Source: Nocardioides scoriae
Lineage (GTDB): Bacteria; Actinomycetota; Actinomycetes; Propionibacteriales; Nocardioidaceae
NCBI RefSeq assembly: GCF_900104965.1
Contig: NZ_LT629757.1
Span: 1,116,001-1,180,000 of the forward strand
Reading direction: 5' to 3'
DNA: 64,000 nucleotides
Below are positions 32,735 through 42,465 of this stretch, in pieces. Position numbers and translations under genes: made by a program. The notes under the pieces are model-generated. The model saw only the letters and a program-made list of their open reading frames with translations, did not search any database and was not told the DNA's origin. Position 1 is the first letter of the stretch. Each line of letters starts with the position of its first letter.

Positions 32735-32776
32735 TCCGTCCTCCTCCCCCCGCTTCCCACCCACCCTGGAGACCCC

Positions 32777-33727
32777 GTGAACGACCCCGTGAACGACCGG
32801 CTCATCACCCACCTGCGCCACGTGGACCTCGCGGTCCCCGACTACGACGCCCAGCTGCGCTTCTACACCGAGACCTGGGGCCTGAGCGCCGAGACCACCG
32901 ACGACGGCATCGCCTTCCTGGCCGCCGAGGGCTCGCCCGAGCAGTACTCGGTCCGGCTGCGCAAGGACGACGCCAAGCGCCTCGACCTGATCTCCTTCGG
33001 CGCCGCCGACGCCGCCGACGTCGACGCCCTGGCCCAGCGGCTGGGCACCGAGGGCGTGCAGCTGGTCAGCGAGCCCGACAAGCTCCAGACCCCCGGCGGC
33101 GGCTACGGCTTCCGCTTCTTCGACAACGACGGCCGCACCATCGAGGTCTCCTCCGACGTGGCCGTGCGGCAGCACCGCAAGGTCGAGGAGGGCGAGTCGA
33201 TCCCGGTCAAGCTCTCCCACGTCGTCATCAACTCGCCCCACCCCGAGGCCACGGTCGCCTTCTACGACCGGCACCTGTCCTTCGCGCTCTCGGACACGCT
33301 GACCTCGCCGCACGTGGGCGACGTGATGTGGTTCATGCGGACCAACCGCTACCACCACAGCCTGGCCATCGCCCGCTGCCCGCACGTCTCGCTGCACCAC
33401 GCCTCGTTCGAGATGCGCGGCATCGACGAGTACATGCGCGGCACCGGCCGGCTGCTGCGCGCCGGTGTGGAGAAGGTCTGGGGTCCCGGGCGTCACATGG
33501 CGGGCAACAACACCTTCAGCTACTTCCTCGACCCGCACGGCAACACCATCGAGTACACGACCGAGCTCGAGGAGCTCGACGAGGACACCTGGCACCCCCA
33601 CCTCTACGACTTCTCCGACCCCGAGGTCACCGACCAGTGGGGCACCGCGAACCCGATGAGCGAGTTCGTGGCCAAGAAGTCGTTCAACGACCCCGACCGC
33701 GGCGTCTTCGTCGCGCCGCCGGTCTGA
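32777..33727 (+). CDS. Type I extradiol ring-cleavage dioxygenase (VOC family)
   Basis: A 316-residue two-domain vicinal-oxygen-chelate enzyme. The Fe(II) triad is in the second domain: His148 (KLSHVVIN), His207/208 (SLHHASFEM) and Glu259 (GNTIEYTTEL). The first domain (HLRHVDLAVPDYDAQLRFY) is the structural repeat. Length and layout match 2,3-dihydroxybiphenyl and catechol 2,3-dioxygenases. The GTG at 32777 follows GGAGA; GTG at 32789 is an alternative. It opens a diol ring next to its hydroxyls, giving a semialdehyde or 2-oxo acid for the hydrolases downstream. Confidence 0.9.
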   Translation: MNDPVNDRLITHLRHVDLAVPDYDAQLRFYTETWGLSAETTDDGIAFLAAEGSPEQYSVRLRKDDAKRLDLISFGAADAADVDALAQRLGTEGVQLVSEPDKLQTPGGGYGFRFFDNDGRTIEVSSDVAVRQHRKVEEGESIPVKLSHVVINSPHPEATVAFYDRHLSFALSDTLTSPHVGDVMWFMRTNRYHHSLAIARCPHVSLHHASFEMRGIDEYMRGTGRLLRAGVEKVWGPGRHMAGNNTFSYFLDPHGNTIEYTTELEELDEDTWHPHLYDFSDPEVTDQWGTANPMSEFVAKKSFNDPDRGVFVAPPV

Positions 33728-33734
33728 GGTCGCC

Positions 33735-34727
33735 GTGCGCCTGGCCACCTACCTCGACCCCGCCGGCACCCGCCGGGCCGGTGTCGTGGTCGAGGACCGC
33801 GTCTTCGCGCTGCCCGGTGACACCACCGTCGAGCAGCTCGTCGAGCGCGGTCTGAGCGCCGCGCTCGAGATGGGCGCGCGCGCCGTCACCGGGGAGGGCA
33901 CCGCGCTGGCCGGCGTACGCCTCCAGGTGCCGCTGCGCCCCGCGAGCATCCGTGACTTCGTCACCTTCGAGGAGCACGTCGAGGGCGTGCGCCGCAGCAT
34001 CGACCGCAGCAGCGGCGTGCCCGACGCGTGGTACGACGCCCCGACCTTCTACTTCACCAACCCGCACGCCCTGGTGGCCGCCGACGAGGAGGTCGCCTTC
34101 CCGGCCCGCAGCGTGGCCCGCGACCTCGAGCTCGAGGTGGCCGTGGTGGTGCAGGGCGAGGGCCGCTCCCTCGACGAGGCCGCCGCGCGGGACCACGTCT
34201 TCGGCTACACCCTGATGAACGACTGGTCCGCCCGCGACCTCCAGGCCCGCGAGATGCAGGTCGGCCTCGGGCCCGCCAAGGGCAAGGACTTCGCCACCTC
34301 GCTCGGCCCCTGGCTGGTCACCGCCGACGAGCTCGAGGACCGCCGCGACCCTGGTGGCTTCCTCGACCTCGCGTGCCGGGTGCTGGTCAACGGCGACGTG
34401 ATCGGCGAGGACCGGCTGGCCCACATGGGCTGGACGTTCGAGGCGATGATCGCCCACGCCTCCCGGGACAGCCGGGTGGTCGCGGGAGACGTGATGGGCT
34501 CGGGCACGACCGGTCACGGCGGCTGCCTGGCCGAGCTGTGGGGCCGCCACGGACGCCAGGACCCGCCCCCGCTGCGCGACGGCGACGTGGTCACCCTCGA
34601 GGTGGAGGGCCTGGGCCGACTCTCCAACCGGGTCACCTCGGCGCCGGCCTCCCCCGCCGCCCCGGCCGTGAGCCGCCGCACGCCGGCCGAGCGGGACGCC
34701 GCCCGCACGGCCTCGGTGCCGTCGTGA
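33735..34727 (+). CDS. Fumarylacetoacetate hydrolase (FAH) family protein
   Basis: A 330-residue FAH-fold enzyme; the family cleaves C-C bonds in beta-diketones or hydrates and decarboxylates meta-cleavage products. RDFVTFEEHV, the metal-binding acids in DLELEVAVVVQGEGR and FGYTLMNDWSARDLQ, and GSGTTGHGG near the end are the known landmarks (E...E...D metal site and the GSGT loop). The GTG at 33735 lies 7 bp after the dioxygenase stop. The last 30 residues are Ala/Pro/Arg-rich and probably flexible. Confidence 0.9.
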   Translation: MRLATYLDPAGTRRAGVVVEDRVFALPGDTTVEQLVERGLSAALEMGARAVTGEGTALAGVRLQVPLRPASIRDFVTFEEHVEGVRRSIDRSSGVPDAWYDAPTFYFTNPHALVAADEEVAFPARSVARDLELEVAVVVQGEGRSLDEAAARDHVFGYTLMNDWSARDLQAREMQVGLGPAKGKDFATSLGPWLVTADELEDRRDPGGFLDLACRVLVNGDVIGEDRLAHMGWTFEAMIAHASRDSRVVAGDVMGSGTTGHGGCLAELWGRHGRQDPPPLRDGDVVTLEVEGLGRLSNRVTSAPASPAAPAVSRRTPAERDAARTASVPS

Positions 34728-35464
34728 CGGCGCTGGCGGGACGTCGGGTCGTGGTCACGGGTGCTGCGTCCGGCATCGGGGCCGCCGTCGTCGAGGCCGT
34801 CCGCGAGCAGGGCGGCACCGCGATCGGGCTCGACGTGCGTGCCTCGGCCGACGTCCGCGCGCTGGACGTGCGCGACGAGGCGGCCTGGTCCGCCCTGGCG
34901 GAGGAACTGGCCGACGGGCCGGACGGTCCGCTCGACGGTCTGGTCTCCTGTGCCGGCGCGACCTGGCGCGCCCGCCTCGGCGAGGTCACCGCCGAGGCGT
35001 TCACGCAGGTGCAGGCCGTCAACGTCCTCGGGCCGCTCCTGGGGCTGCAGGCGCTGACGCCGCTCATGGGGCCGGGCGCCTCGGTCGTCCACGTCGGCTC
35101 GCTGGCCGCGCTCCAGGGCCACTACCCCGTCGCGTACACCGCCTCGAAGTGGGCGCTGCGCGGCCTGACCCACGCCGCGGCGCTGGAGCTGGGACCGCGC
35201 GGCATCCGGGTCAACGCGGTCCACCCGGGGTTCGTGGAGACCCCGATGACCGACTCCGCCTCCCCGGCCTTCCGCGAGGCCTCCGTCCGAGCCGCGTCGC
35301 TCGGGCGCACCGCTCGTCCCGAGGAGGTCGCCGCCGTCGTGTGCTTCCTGCTCGGCGAGGCCGCCTCCTACGTCACCGGCGCGGAGATCCCGGTCGACGG
35401 CGGCACCAGCTCCCACGGCGGCGCCAAGGCCGTCTCCGACGCGCTCCGCCCCTTCCTCCCCTGA
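34724..35464 (+). CDS. Short-chain dehydrogenase/reductase (catabolic operon)
   Basis: A 246-residue classical SDR. VVVTGAASGIGAAVV binds the cofactor, VSCAGATW replaces NNAG, HVGSLAALQG holds the catalytic Ser and YTASKWAL the Tyr-Lys pair. The GTG at 34724 overlaps the FAH stop by 4 bp. The C-terminal GAEIPVDGGTSSHGG is the usual SDR ending. It may oxidise or reduce a side-chain alcohol or ketone on the ring substrate before or after cleavage. Confidence 0.9.
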   Translation: MTALAGRRVVVTGAASGIGAAVVEAVREQGGTAIGLDVRASADVRALDVRDEAAWSALAEELADGPDGPLDGLVSCAGATWRARLGEVTAEAFTQVQAVNVLGPLLGLQALTPLMGPGASVVHVGSLAALQGHYPVAYTASKWALRGLTHAAALELGPRGIRVNAVHPGFVETPMTDSASPAFREASVRAASLGRTARPEEVAAVVCFLLGEAASYVTGAEIPVDGGTSSHGGAKAVSDALRPFLP

Positions 35465-35489
35465 CCCGACCCACCACCTGGAGAACACG

Positions 35490-36644
35490 ATGTTCGAGTA
35501 CTTCCCCGGCAACTACGTCTGGAACCTGGGCGTCGTCGCCGCCCTCAACAGCGGCGGCACCATCGACGAGGTCGACCGCGCCTGCCGGCCGATCCGCGAG
35601 CTCGCGGCCCAGGGGTCCGACGTCGGCACGGCCGAGTTCATGCAGGCCTGGGCGGCGGTCGCCGACCAGCTCGAGCAGCAGGCGCAGGAGGCCGAGAAGG
35701 CCGGCCACCGGCGTACGGCGGGGCAGAAGTACCACCGCGCCGCGGGGTACGTCGCCCAGGCCGAGCGGATGCAGAGCAGCAAGGACCCCGGCCGCAACGC
35801 GGTCTACCAGCACTGCCTCGACCTGACCGAGAAGGTCTTCGAGCTGCTCGACCCCCGAACCGCCCGCGTCGAGGTCCCCTACCGCGACACCGCGCTGCCC
35901 GCCTACTTCAAGGACGCCTCGGTCGACGGCGAGCCGGCCCCGGTGATGGTGATGTTCAACGGCCTGGACTCCACCAAGGAGCACATGTACACCTCCGGCT
36001 TCGCCGACGAGCTGGCCGCGCGCGGCATCTCCACGCTGATGGTCGACTGCCCCGGCAGCGGCGAGGCGCTGCGGCTGCGCGGGCTGACCTCGCAGGTCGA
36101 GAGCGAGGAGTGGGCGAGCGCGTGCGTCGACTACCTGGAGCAGCGCTCCGACGTGCGCCACGACCGGATCGGCCTCGTCGGCTGGTCGCTCGGCGGCTAC
36201 TACGCGCCGCGCGCCGCGGCGTACGAGAAGCGGCTCGCCCTGGTCGTCGCCTGGGGCGCCAACCACGACTGGGGTGCGGTGCAGAAGCGCCGTCTGGACC
36301 GCGAGGGCGAGAACCCGGTGCCGCACTACTGGGACCACGTGCTGTGGGTGTGGGGCGAGACCGACCTCGACACCTTCATCACCAAGGCCGAGGCGGTGCA
36401 GCTCGACGGCGTCGTCGAGCAGATCACGGTGCCGTTCCTGATCGCGCACGGCGAGCACGACCGGCAGATCCCGCTGGCCTACGCCCACCGCTCCTACGAG
36501 CAGGCCGTCAACAGCCCCAAGCGCGAGCTGCGGGTCTTCACCCCCGACGAGGGCGCGACCGAGCACATCGGCCTGGACCACCTCGGGCACGTCGGCACCT
36601 TCATCGCCGACTGGGTCACCGACACCTTCGCCGACCTCGGATGA
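35490..36644 (+). CDS. Alpha/beta hydrolase with helical N-terminal cap (2,6-DHPON hydrolase/FrsA-like)
   Basis: A 384-residue hydrolase. The first 120 residues are helical, and the rest is the catalytic fold: nucleophile Ser233 in LVGWSLGGYYAPRAAA, Asp in AHGEHDRQIPLAY, His near EHIGLDHLGHV, and a conserved acid in FNGLDSTKEHMY. This layout is that of 2,6-dihydroxypseudooxynicotine hydrolase, a C-C bond hydrolase of nicotine breakdown, and of FrsA. The ATG at 35490 follows GGAGAACAC. In this operon it likely cuts the carbon chain of an acyl side chain or ring-opening product. Confidence 0.85.
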   Translation: MFEYFPGNYVWNLGVVAALNSGGTIDEVDRACRPIRELAAQGSDVGTAEFMQAWAAVADQLEQQAQEAEKAGHRRTAGQKYHRAAGYVAQAERMQSSKDPGRNAVYQHCLDLTEKVFELLDPRTARVEVPYRDTALPAYFKDASVDGEPAPVMVMFNGLDSTKEHMYTSGFADELAARGISTLMVDCPGSGEALRLRGLTSQVESEEWASACVDYLEQRSDVRHDRIGLVGWSLGGYYAPRAAAYEKRLALVVAWGANHDWGAVQKRRLDREGENPVPHYWDHVLWVWGETDLDTFITKAEAVQLDGVVEQITVPFLIAHGEHDRQIPLAYAHRSYEQAVNSPKRELRVFTPDEGATEHIGLDHLGHVGTFIADWVTDTFADLG

Positions 36645-37633
36645 GCAGCTCACCGACCGCCCCCGCCGACCTCGACCGCACCGACCCCGCCGGTGCCGTC
36701 GCGGCCGCGGCGGCCCGCGTCTCCAACTGGGGACGGTGGGGGCCCGACGACGTCCGCGGCACCATGAACTTCCTCGGTCCCGAGCAGCGGCGAGCGGCCG
36801 CGGCGCTGGTGCGCACCGGGGAGTCGTTCTCGCTGTCGCAGTCCTTCGACATGGACGGACCGCAGAAGGGCTGGCGGCGGCGCACCAACCCGGTGCACAC
36901 CATGCTCGACACCGGCACCGACGCGGTCGCCGGCGTGCAGGGCTTCCCCCACGGCATCGGCGGCGCCGACGACGTCATCTCGATGCCGCTCCAGTGCTCG
37001 ACGCAGTGGGACGGCCTGGGCCACATCTTCGACCACGGAGTGGCCTGGAACGGCCGTCCCGCGGACCAGGTCGTCACCTCGCTGGGCGACGGCGTGACCG
37101 GCATCGAGACCGTCGCCGACGTCGTCTGCGGTCGCGGCGTGCTGCTCGACGTGGGACGCGCGATCGGCGACGACGGCGAGCTGCCCGACGGGTTCGCCAT
37201 CACCGAGGAGCACCTGCGCCACACCATCGAGGCGCAGGGCCCCTCCTCCGTCGTGCGCCGTGGCGACCTCGTGATGGTCCGCACCGGTCGCCTGGCCCGG
37301 GCCCGGCGCGAGGGGTGGGGCGAGTACGCCGGGGGCGACTCCCCCGGCCTGTCCTTCACCACCGCCGACTGGCTGCACGGCTCGGAGATCGCGGCCGTGG
37401 CCACCGACACCTGGGGCTTCGAGGTCCGGCCCAACGAGTTCGACGTCGCCTTCCAGCCGCTGCACCAGGTCGCCATCCCCCACATCGGCCTGTTCCTCGG
37501 CGAGATGTGGGACCTGGACGCGCTCGCCGACGCCTGCGCCGCTGACGGCCGGTGGGAGGTCTTCCTCACCGCCGCCCCGCTGCGCATCACCGGCGCCGTC
37601 GGCTCCCCGGTGAACCCCGTCGCGGTGCGATAG
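36641..37633 (+). CDS. Cyclase-family (kynurenine formamidase-like) metal hydrolase
   Basis: A 330-residue member of the cyclase/isatin hydrolase family, Mn/Zn hydrolases of amide or ester bonds. The metal motif, HxGTHxDxPxH in many members, appears here as QCSTQWDGLGHIFDHG, a form seen in the long subgroup. GVLLDVGRAIG and DLVMVRTGRLARAR are further landmarks. The ATG at 36641 overlaps the hydrolase stop (ATGA). Last gene of the operon; it may hydrolyse a lactone or amide made during ring cleavage. Confidence 0.86.
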   Translation: MSSSPTAPADLDRTDPAGAVAAAAARVSNWGRWGPDDVRGTMNFLGPEQRRAAAALVRTGESFSLSQSFDMDGPQKGWRRRTNPVHTMLDTGTDAVAGVQGFPHGIGGADDVISMPLQCSTQWDGLGHIFDHGVAWNGRPADQVVTSLGDGVTGIETVADVVCGRGVLLDVGRAIGDDGELPDGFAITEEHLRHTIEAQGPSSVVRRGDLVMVRTGRLARARREGWGEYAGGDSPGLSFTTADWLHGSEIAAVATDTWGFEVRPNEFDVAFQPLHQVAIPHIGLFLGEMWDLDALADACAADGRWEVFLTAAPLRITGAVGSPVNPVAVR

Positions 37634-37746
37634 GGAGGCGCCGCCCCCGGGAGACGCCGGCGGCGGCCGGCGACCGACCACCTGAGGACGGCACGCCGGG
37701 CAGTTCGGACGAGCGACGCGCGATCACGGCCGAGGGCCGGGTGGTG

Positions 37747-37783
37747 CCAGGGCCTCGGCCCAGGGCCTCGGTCCAGGGTCACC
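37747..37783. repeat. Short 13-bp tandem repeat in a gap between convergent genes
   Basis: CCAGGGCCTCGG occurs at 37747 and 37760 and partly again at 37773. The 190-bp gap 37634-37823 holds no gene; a weak 7-bp stem (37639-37645 with 37659-37665) follows the operon stop and may help termination. Confidence 0.5.
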
Positions 37784-37823
37784 TCGACCAGGGATGCCCG
37801 AGCCGTGGGTGTCGACGGAGCGG

Positions 37824-38654
37824 TCAGTCGGCCAGGAAGTCGAGCACCTCCGAGACGAACGCCTGGTGGTGCTGGAAGACGCCGCCGTGACCCGAGTCGG
37901 GGTAGACCACCAGCTTCGCGTCCGGGAGCCGTCGGGCCATGTCGGCCGAGTGCGCGGTGGCGACCATGAGGTCGTGGTCGCCGTTGGCGACGAGCACGGG
38001 GACCTTGATGGCCGACAGGTCGTCGGGCGCGTGCAGCCCGCCCGCGGTGATGGCCCTCAGCTGGGCGAGGCGCGCCTGCGCCGAGATGGGGCGGTCGCGG
38101 TCGCGGGTGCGCTCGGACAGCCTCTCGAAGTACGCCGTGGCGGCCAGCTTGCCCGCCGTGGTGCGCGGGAAGAACAGGAAGTGCCGGGCGTCCTTGCGGG
38201 CGAGGAAGGCCTTGGCGTAGGCGCCGCCGACGATGAACGGCATCTTCCAGACCCCGCCGGCGCCGCGGGGCCCGGTGCCGGCCAGCACCAGGCGGCGTAC
38301 GAGGTCGGGGGCCTGCAGCGCCACCATCTGGGCCACGGCCCCGCCGAGCGAGAACCCGACCAGGTCGACGTGGTCGTGCCCCAGCGCCCGGATCACGGCG
38401 ATGGCGTCGGTGCCCATCTGCTCGAGGTCGCCGGGAACGGTGGAGCCGCTGCCGCCGACGCCGCGGTTGTCGAAGGCGACGACGTGGTGCCGCTCGGCGA
38501 CCCCGTCGAGGACGCGCGGGTCCCAGTCGTCGAGGACGGCGGTGAAGTGGTGCAGGAAGACGACCGGCACGCCACCGCGCTCGCCGAGCTCGCGGTAGGC
38601 GTACGGGATCCCGTCGACTGCGACGGTCTTGGTCGGGGTGTCTGTCCAGGTCAT
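37824..38654 (-). CDS. Alpha/beta hydrolase (paralogue of the 43184 gene)
   Basis: A 276-residue hydrolase. Oxyanion region VVFLHHFTAVLDDWDPRV, nucleophile elbow VGFSLGGAVAQ, acid in VANGDHDLMV, and His in YPDSGHGGVFQHH. It is clearly paralogous to the protein at 43184 (AYRELG-RGGVPVVF, DNWDPR/DDWDPR, VRRLVL-GTGPRG, SGHGG-FQ in both). It is the last gene of the leftward operon OYE - SDR - hydrolase, 1 bp behind the SDR stop. Esterase, lactonase or C-C hydrolase are all possible. Confidence 0.87.
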   Translation of the reverse strand: MTWTDTPTKTVAVDGIPYAYRELGERGGVPVVFLHHFTAVLDDWDPRVLDGVAERHHVVAFDNRGVGGSGSTVPGDLEQMGTDAIAVIRALGHDHVDLVGFSLGGAVAQMVALQAPDLVRRLVLAGTGPRGAGGVWKMPFIVGGAYAKAFLARKDARHFLFFPRTTAGKLAATAYFERLSERTRDRDRPISAQARLAQLRAITAGGLHAPDDLSAIKVPVLVANGDHDLMVATAHSADMARRLPDAKLVVYPDSGHGGVFQHHQAFVSEVLDFLAD

Positions 38655-38655
38655 G

Positions 38656-39539
38656 TCAGCTCATCTCGTCGGCGTTGCTGGGGTGGCCGGTGCGGTCGGT
38701 CGTGGTGGGTCGGGCGTCGAGCCGGGCGAGGACGTCGAGGATGCGCCGGTCAGTGGCGAAGCGGTCGTCGAGCACGGGCCCGAGCAGGCCGCGCAGGGCC
38801 GAGACGGGCTGCCACCGGCGCGGGTGCACGACCCGCACGGCACGGCGCTCGAGCCCGTCCGCCACCGCGGCGGCGGCGGAGGCCGCCGTGACGCGCTCGA
38901 GCATCACCGCAGGCAGGGTCGACAGCAGCTCCAGCACGACGTCGTCCGCGTCGACACCGCGCCTGATCATGTCGGTGTCGACGAGCGAGAAGTAGGCCGT
39001 GAGCACCGAGACGCCGTGGTCCGCCAGCTCCACGCGCAGGCCCCGGCCGAGCTGCTCGACGGCGGCCTTGCTCATGGCGTACGGGATGGTGCCCATGCCG
39101 TTGAGATAGGCGAAGACCGAGCTGATCAGCACGACCTGTCCCCGGTGGCGGACCAGCTCCTCCATCCCCGCTCCGATGGTGTTCACGACCCCGGTGACGT
39201 TGACGGACAGGGTGGCCTCCACGTCAGCCACCGGGGTGTTGCGCAGCGTGGCCGCCCGGGCCAGCAGACCGGCGTTGGCCACGACGACGTCGAGCCGACC
39301 GAACCGCTCCACCGCGCGGGCGACGACCTCGTCGAGGGACGATCGGTCGCGCACGTCCGCGACGCAGCCCAGCGCGGCGTCACCGAGCGCGGCGGCACGT
39401 CGCGGCGTCTCCGGGTCGAGGTCGGCCACCACGAGGCGACCGCCTCGGCCCAGGACCTCCCTGCCGGTGGCCGCGCCGATACCGCCGTTCCCGCCGGTGA
39501 CGAGGACGACCTTGCCGGTCAGGTCGTACCGGGGGCGGC

Positions 39540-39543
<4 letters not shown>
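38656..39543 (-). CDS. Short-chain dehydrogenase/reductase (leftward operon)
   Basis: A 295-residue SDR with VVLVTGGNGGIGAATGRE, VANAG (NNAG-like), LISSVFAYLNGMG with the catalytic Ser, and YAMSKAAVEQLGR. The C-terminal 80 residues (LPAVMLERVTAASAAAAVADGLERRAVRVVHPRRW) are those of longer SDRs acting on lipophilic alcohols. The GTG at 39543 overlaps the OYE stop by 4 bp. Substrate unknown. Confidence 0.88.
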
Positions 39544-40787
<1,244 letters not shown>

Positions 40788-40814
40788 CGGGGCTCCTCCG
40801 GATTGACGTACGGT

Positions 40815-40840
40815 CGTAAGAGTATGATCATACTGTTACG
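40815..40840. promoter_or_regulatory. 26-bp near-perfect palindrome, TetR operator
   Basis: CGTAA-G-AGTATGATCATACT-G-TTACG. The 14-bp core (40821-40834) is a perfect palindrome and the 5-bp outer arms also match; only the G at 40820 and its partner disagree. AT-rich in a GC-rich genome and placed between the divergent OYE (40787) and TetR (40874) genes, it should control both. Confidence 0.8.
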
Positions 40841-40873
40841 GTTCTGACAACCACCGGGCGAAGGAGGCACGAC

Positions 40874-41476
40874 ATGGCCAGGTACGGCCCCGAGCACAAG
40901 GCCGCGACGCGACGCCGGATCATCGAGACCTCGGGCCGGCGCTTCAAGAGCGACGGCTTCGACGGCGCCGGGATCGCGGCCCTGGTGGGCGACGCCGGGT
41001 TGACGAACGGCGCCTTCTACGGCCACTTCGACTCCAAGGACCACCTGATCGCGACCATCGTGTCCGAGCAGCTGGAGGCGCAAGCCGACCTCGTGGCGGA
41101 CCTGCCCGTCGGGCCGGGTTCGATGGCAGCGTACGTCGAGGCCTACCTCTCCCCCGCGCACCGCGACGACCCTGCCGAAGGCTGCCCGTCGGCCGCGCTG
41201 CTGGACGAGATCGTGCGGCAGCCCGAGGCCACCCGTCACGCCTACACGCAGGGCGCCGCACGCCTGGTCGACGCGATCGCCCACCACCTCGACGACGACG
41301 ACGAGGCGCGGCAGCGTGCCATCGGGCTCTACACGCTCCTCGTCTCGTCGCTGCAGCTCGCTCGCGCCGTAACCGATCCCGACCTCTCCGACGAGGTCCT
41401 CGCCGCGGGCCGGGCCAACGCCGCCCGCATCGTGGGTCACCCCCTCACCCCGGCCTCGGACACGGTGCCGCTGTGA
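40874..41476 (+). CDS. TetR/AcrR family transcriptional regulator
   Basis: A 200-residue repressor. The HTH is ATRRRIIETSGRRFKSDGFDG followed by IAALVGDAGLTNGAFYGHFDSKDHL, with the family's YxHFxSKxxL ending. The ligand domain is helical with a Cys at EGCPSAALLDE, as in the TetR_C group similar to NemR-type regulators. The ATG at 40874 follows GGAGG. Its stop overlaps the next GTG by 4 bp, so it is translated with MDR - SDR - hydrolase and presumably regulates itself and the OYE operon through the palindrome. Confidence 0.9.
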   Translation: MARYGPEHKAATRRRIIETSGRRFKSDGFDGAGIAALVGDAGLTNGAFYGHFDSKDHLIATIVSEQLEAQADLVADLPVGPGSMAAYVEAYLSPAHRDDPAEGCPSAALLDEIVRQPEATRHAYTQGAARLVDAIAHHLDDDDEARQRAIGLYTLLVSSLQLARAVTDPDLSDEVLAAGRANAARIVGHPLTPASDTVPL

Positions 41477-42465
41477 GGGCCTTCGTCGTCGACCACCACG
41501 GCCCGGACGGGCTGCGTCCCGCCGAGGTGCCCACGCCGCGACCCGGGCCCGGCGACGTGCTGGTCGACGTGCGTGCGGCGAGCATCAACCCCCTGGACCG
41601 GATGGTCCGCGACGGCGAGTTCAAGCGGCTGCTGCCCTACCGGACGCCCTTCGTGCTGGGACACGACCTCGCCGGTGTCGTGAGGGCGGTCGGGAGCGAC
41701 GTACGCGGGTTCCGCGTGGGTGACGAGGTCTACGCCCGCCCGCGCGACCTGCGGATCGGCGCGTTCGCCGAGCAGCTCGCCGTGGACGCCGCCGACGTCG
41801 CCCTCAAGCCGACATCGCTGTCCTTCGCGGAGGCGGCAGCCGTGCCCCTGGTCGCGCTCGCCGCCTGGCAGGCCCTCGTCGAGGTCGCCGACGTCCGGCC
41901 CGGCCAGGAGGTCCTCGTCCACGCCGGTGCAGGAGGCCTCGGGTCGACGGTGATCCAGGTCGCGAAGCACCTGGGTGCCCACGTCACGACCACGGCCCAC
42001 ACCCGGGACCTCGAAGCCGTGCGGGCCCTCGGCGCCGACGAGGCGGTCGACCACACCACGACGAACGTCGCCGACCTGCCGACCCGGTACGACGTGGTGC
42101 TGGACTCGCTCGGCGCGGACAGCCTGCACACGTCTCTCACGCTGCTGCGGCCCGGTGGCCTGGCGATCAGCGTCGTCGGCCCGCCCGACCCCGCCTTCGC
42201 CACCCAGCTCGGCCACCCCCTGCTGCGACCGGTGATGGCACTGCTCAGCCGCAGGGTCCGCCGTCGGGCCCGCAGGCTCGGGGTCCGCTACTCCTTCTTC
42301 TTCATGCGGGCCGACGGCGCCCGGCTCGCCCAGCTCGCCGCCCTGTACGAGGACGGGACGCTGCGCCCCGTGCTGGACCGGACCTTCGACTTCGACCAGA
42401 CCCTCGAGGCGGTCGCCCACGTCGAGCACGGCCGGGCCCGCGGCAAGGTCGTGGTGACCCGATGA
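41473..42465 (+). CDS. Zinc-independent MDR quinone/enone oxidoreductase
   Basis: A 330-residue NAD(P)H-dependent MDR of the quinone oxidoreductase branch: INPLDRMVRDGEFK, FVLGHDLAGVVRAVG, and the cofactor loop VLVHAGAGGLGSTVIQVAKHLGA (AGAGGVG-type). No catalytic or structural zinc cysteines are present. The GTG at 41473 overlaps the TetR stop. Like the divergent OYE it would act on activated double bonds or quinones, which suggests that the regulated response deals with electrophilic carbonyl compounds. Confidence 0.88.
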   Translation: MRAFVVDHHGPDGLRPAEVPTPRPGPGDVLVDVRAASINPLDRMVRDGEFKRLLPYRTPFVLGHDLAGVVRAVGSDVRGFRVGDEVYARPRDLRIGAFAEQLAVDAADVALKPTSLSFAEAAAVPLVALAAWQALVEVADVRPGQEVLVHAGAGGLGSTVIQVAKHLGAHVTTTAHTRDLEAVRALGADEAVDHTTTNVADLPTRYDVVLDSLGADSLHTSLTLLRPGGLAISVVGPPDPAFATQLGHPLLRPVMALLSRRVRRRARRLGVRYSFFFMRADGARLAQLAALYEDGTLRPVLDRTFDFDQTLEAVAHVEHGRARGKVVVTR

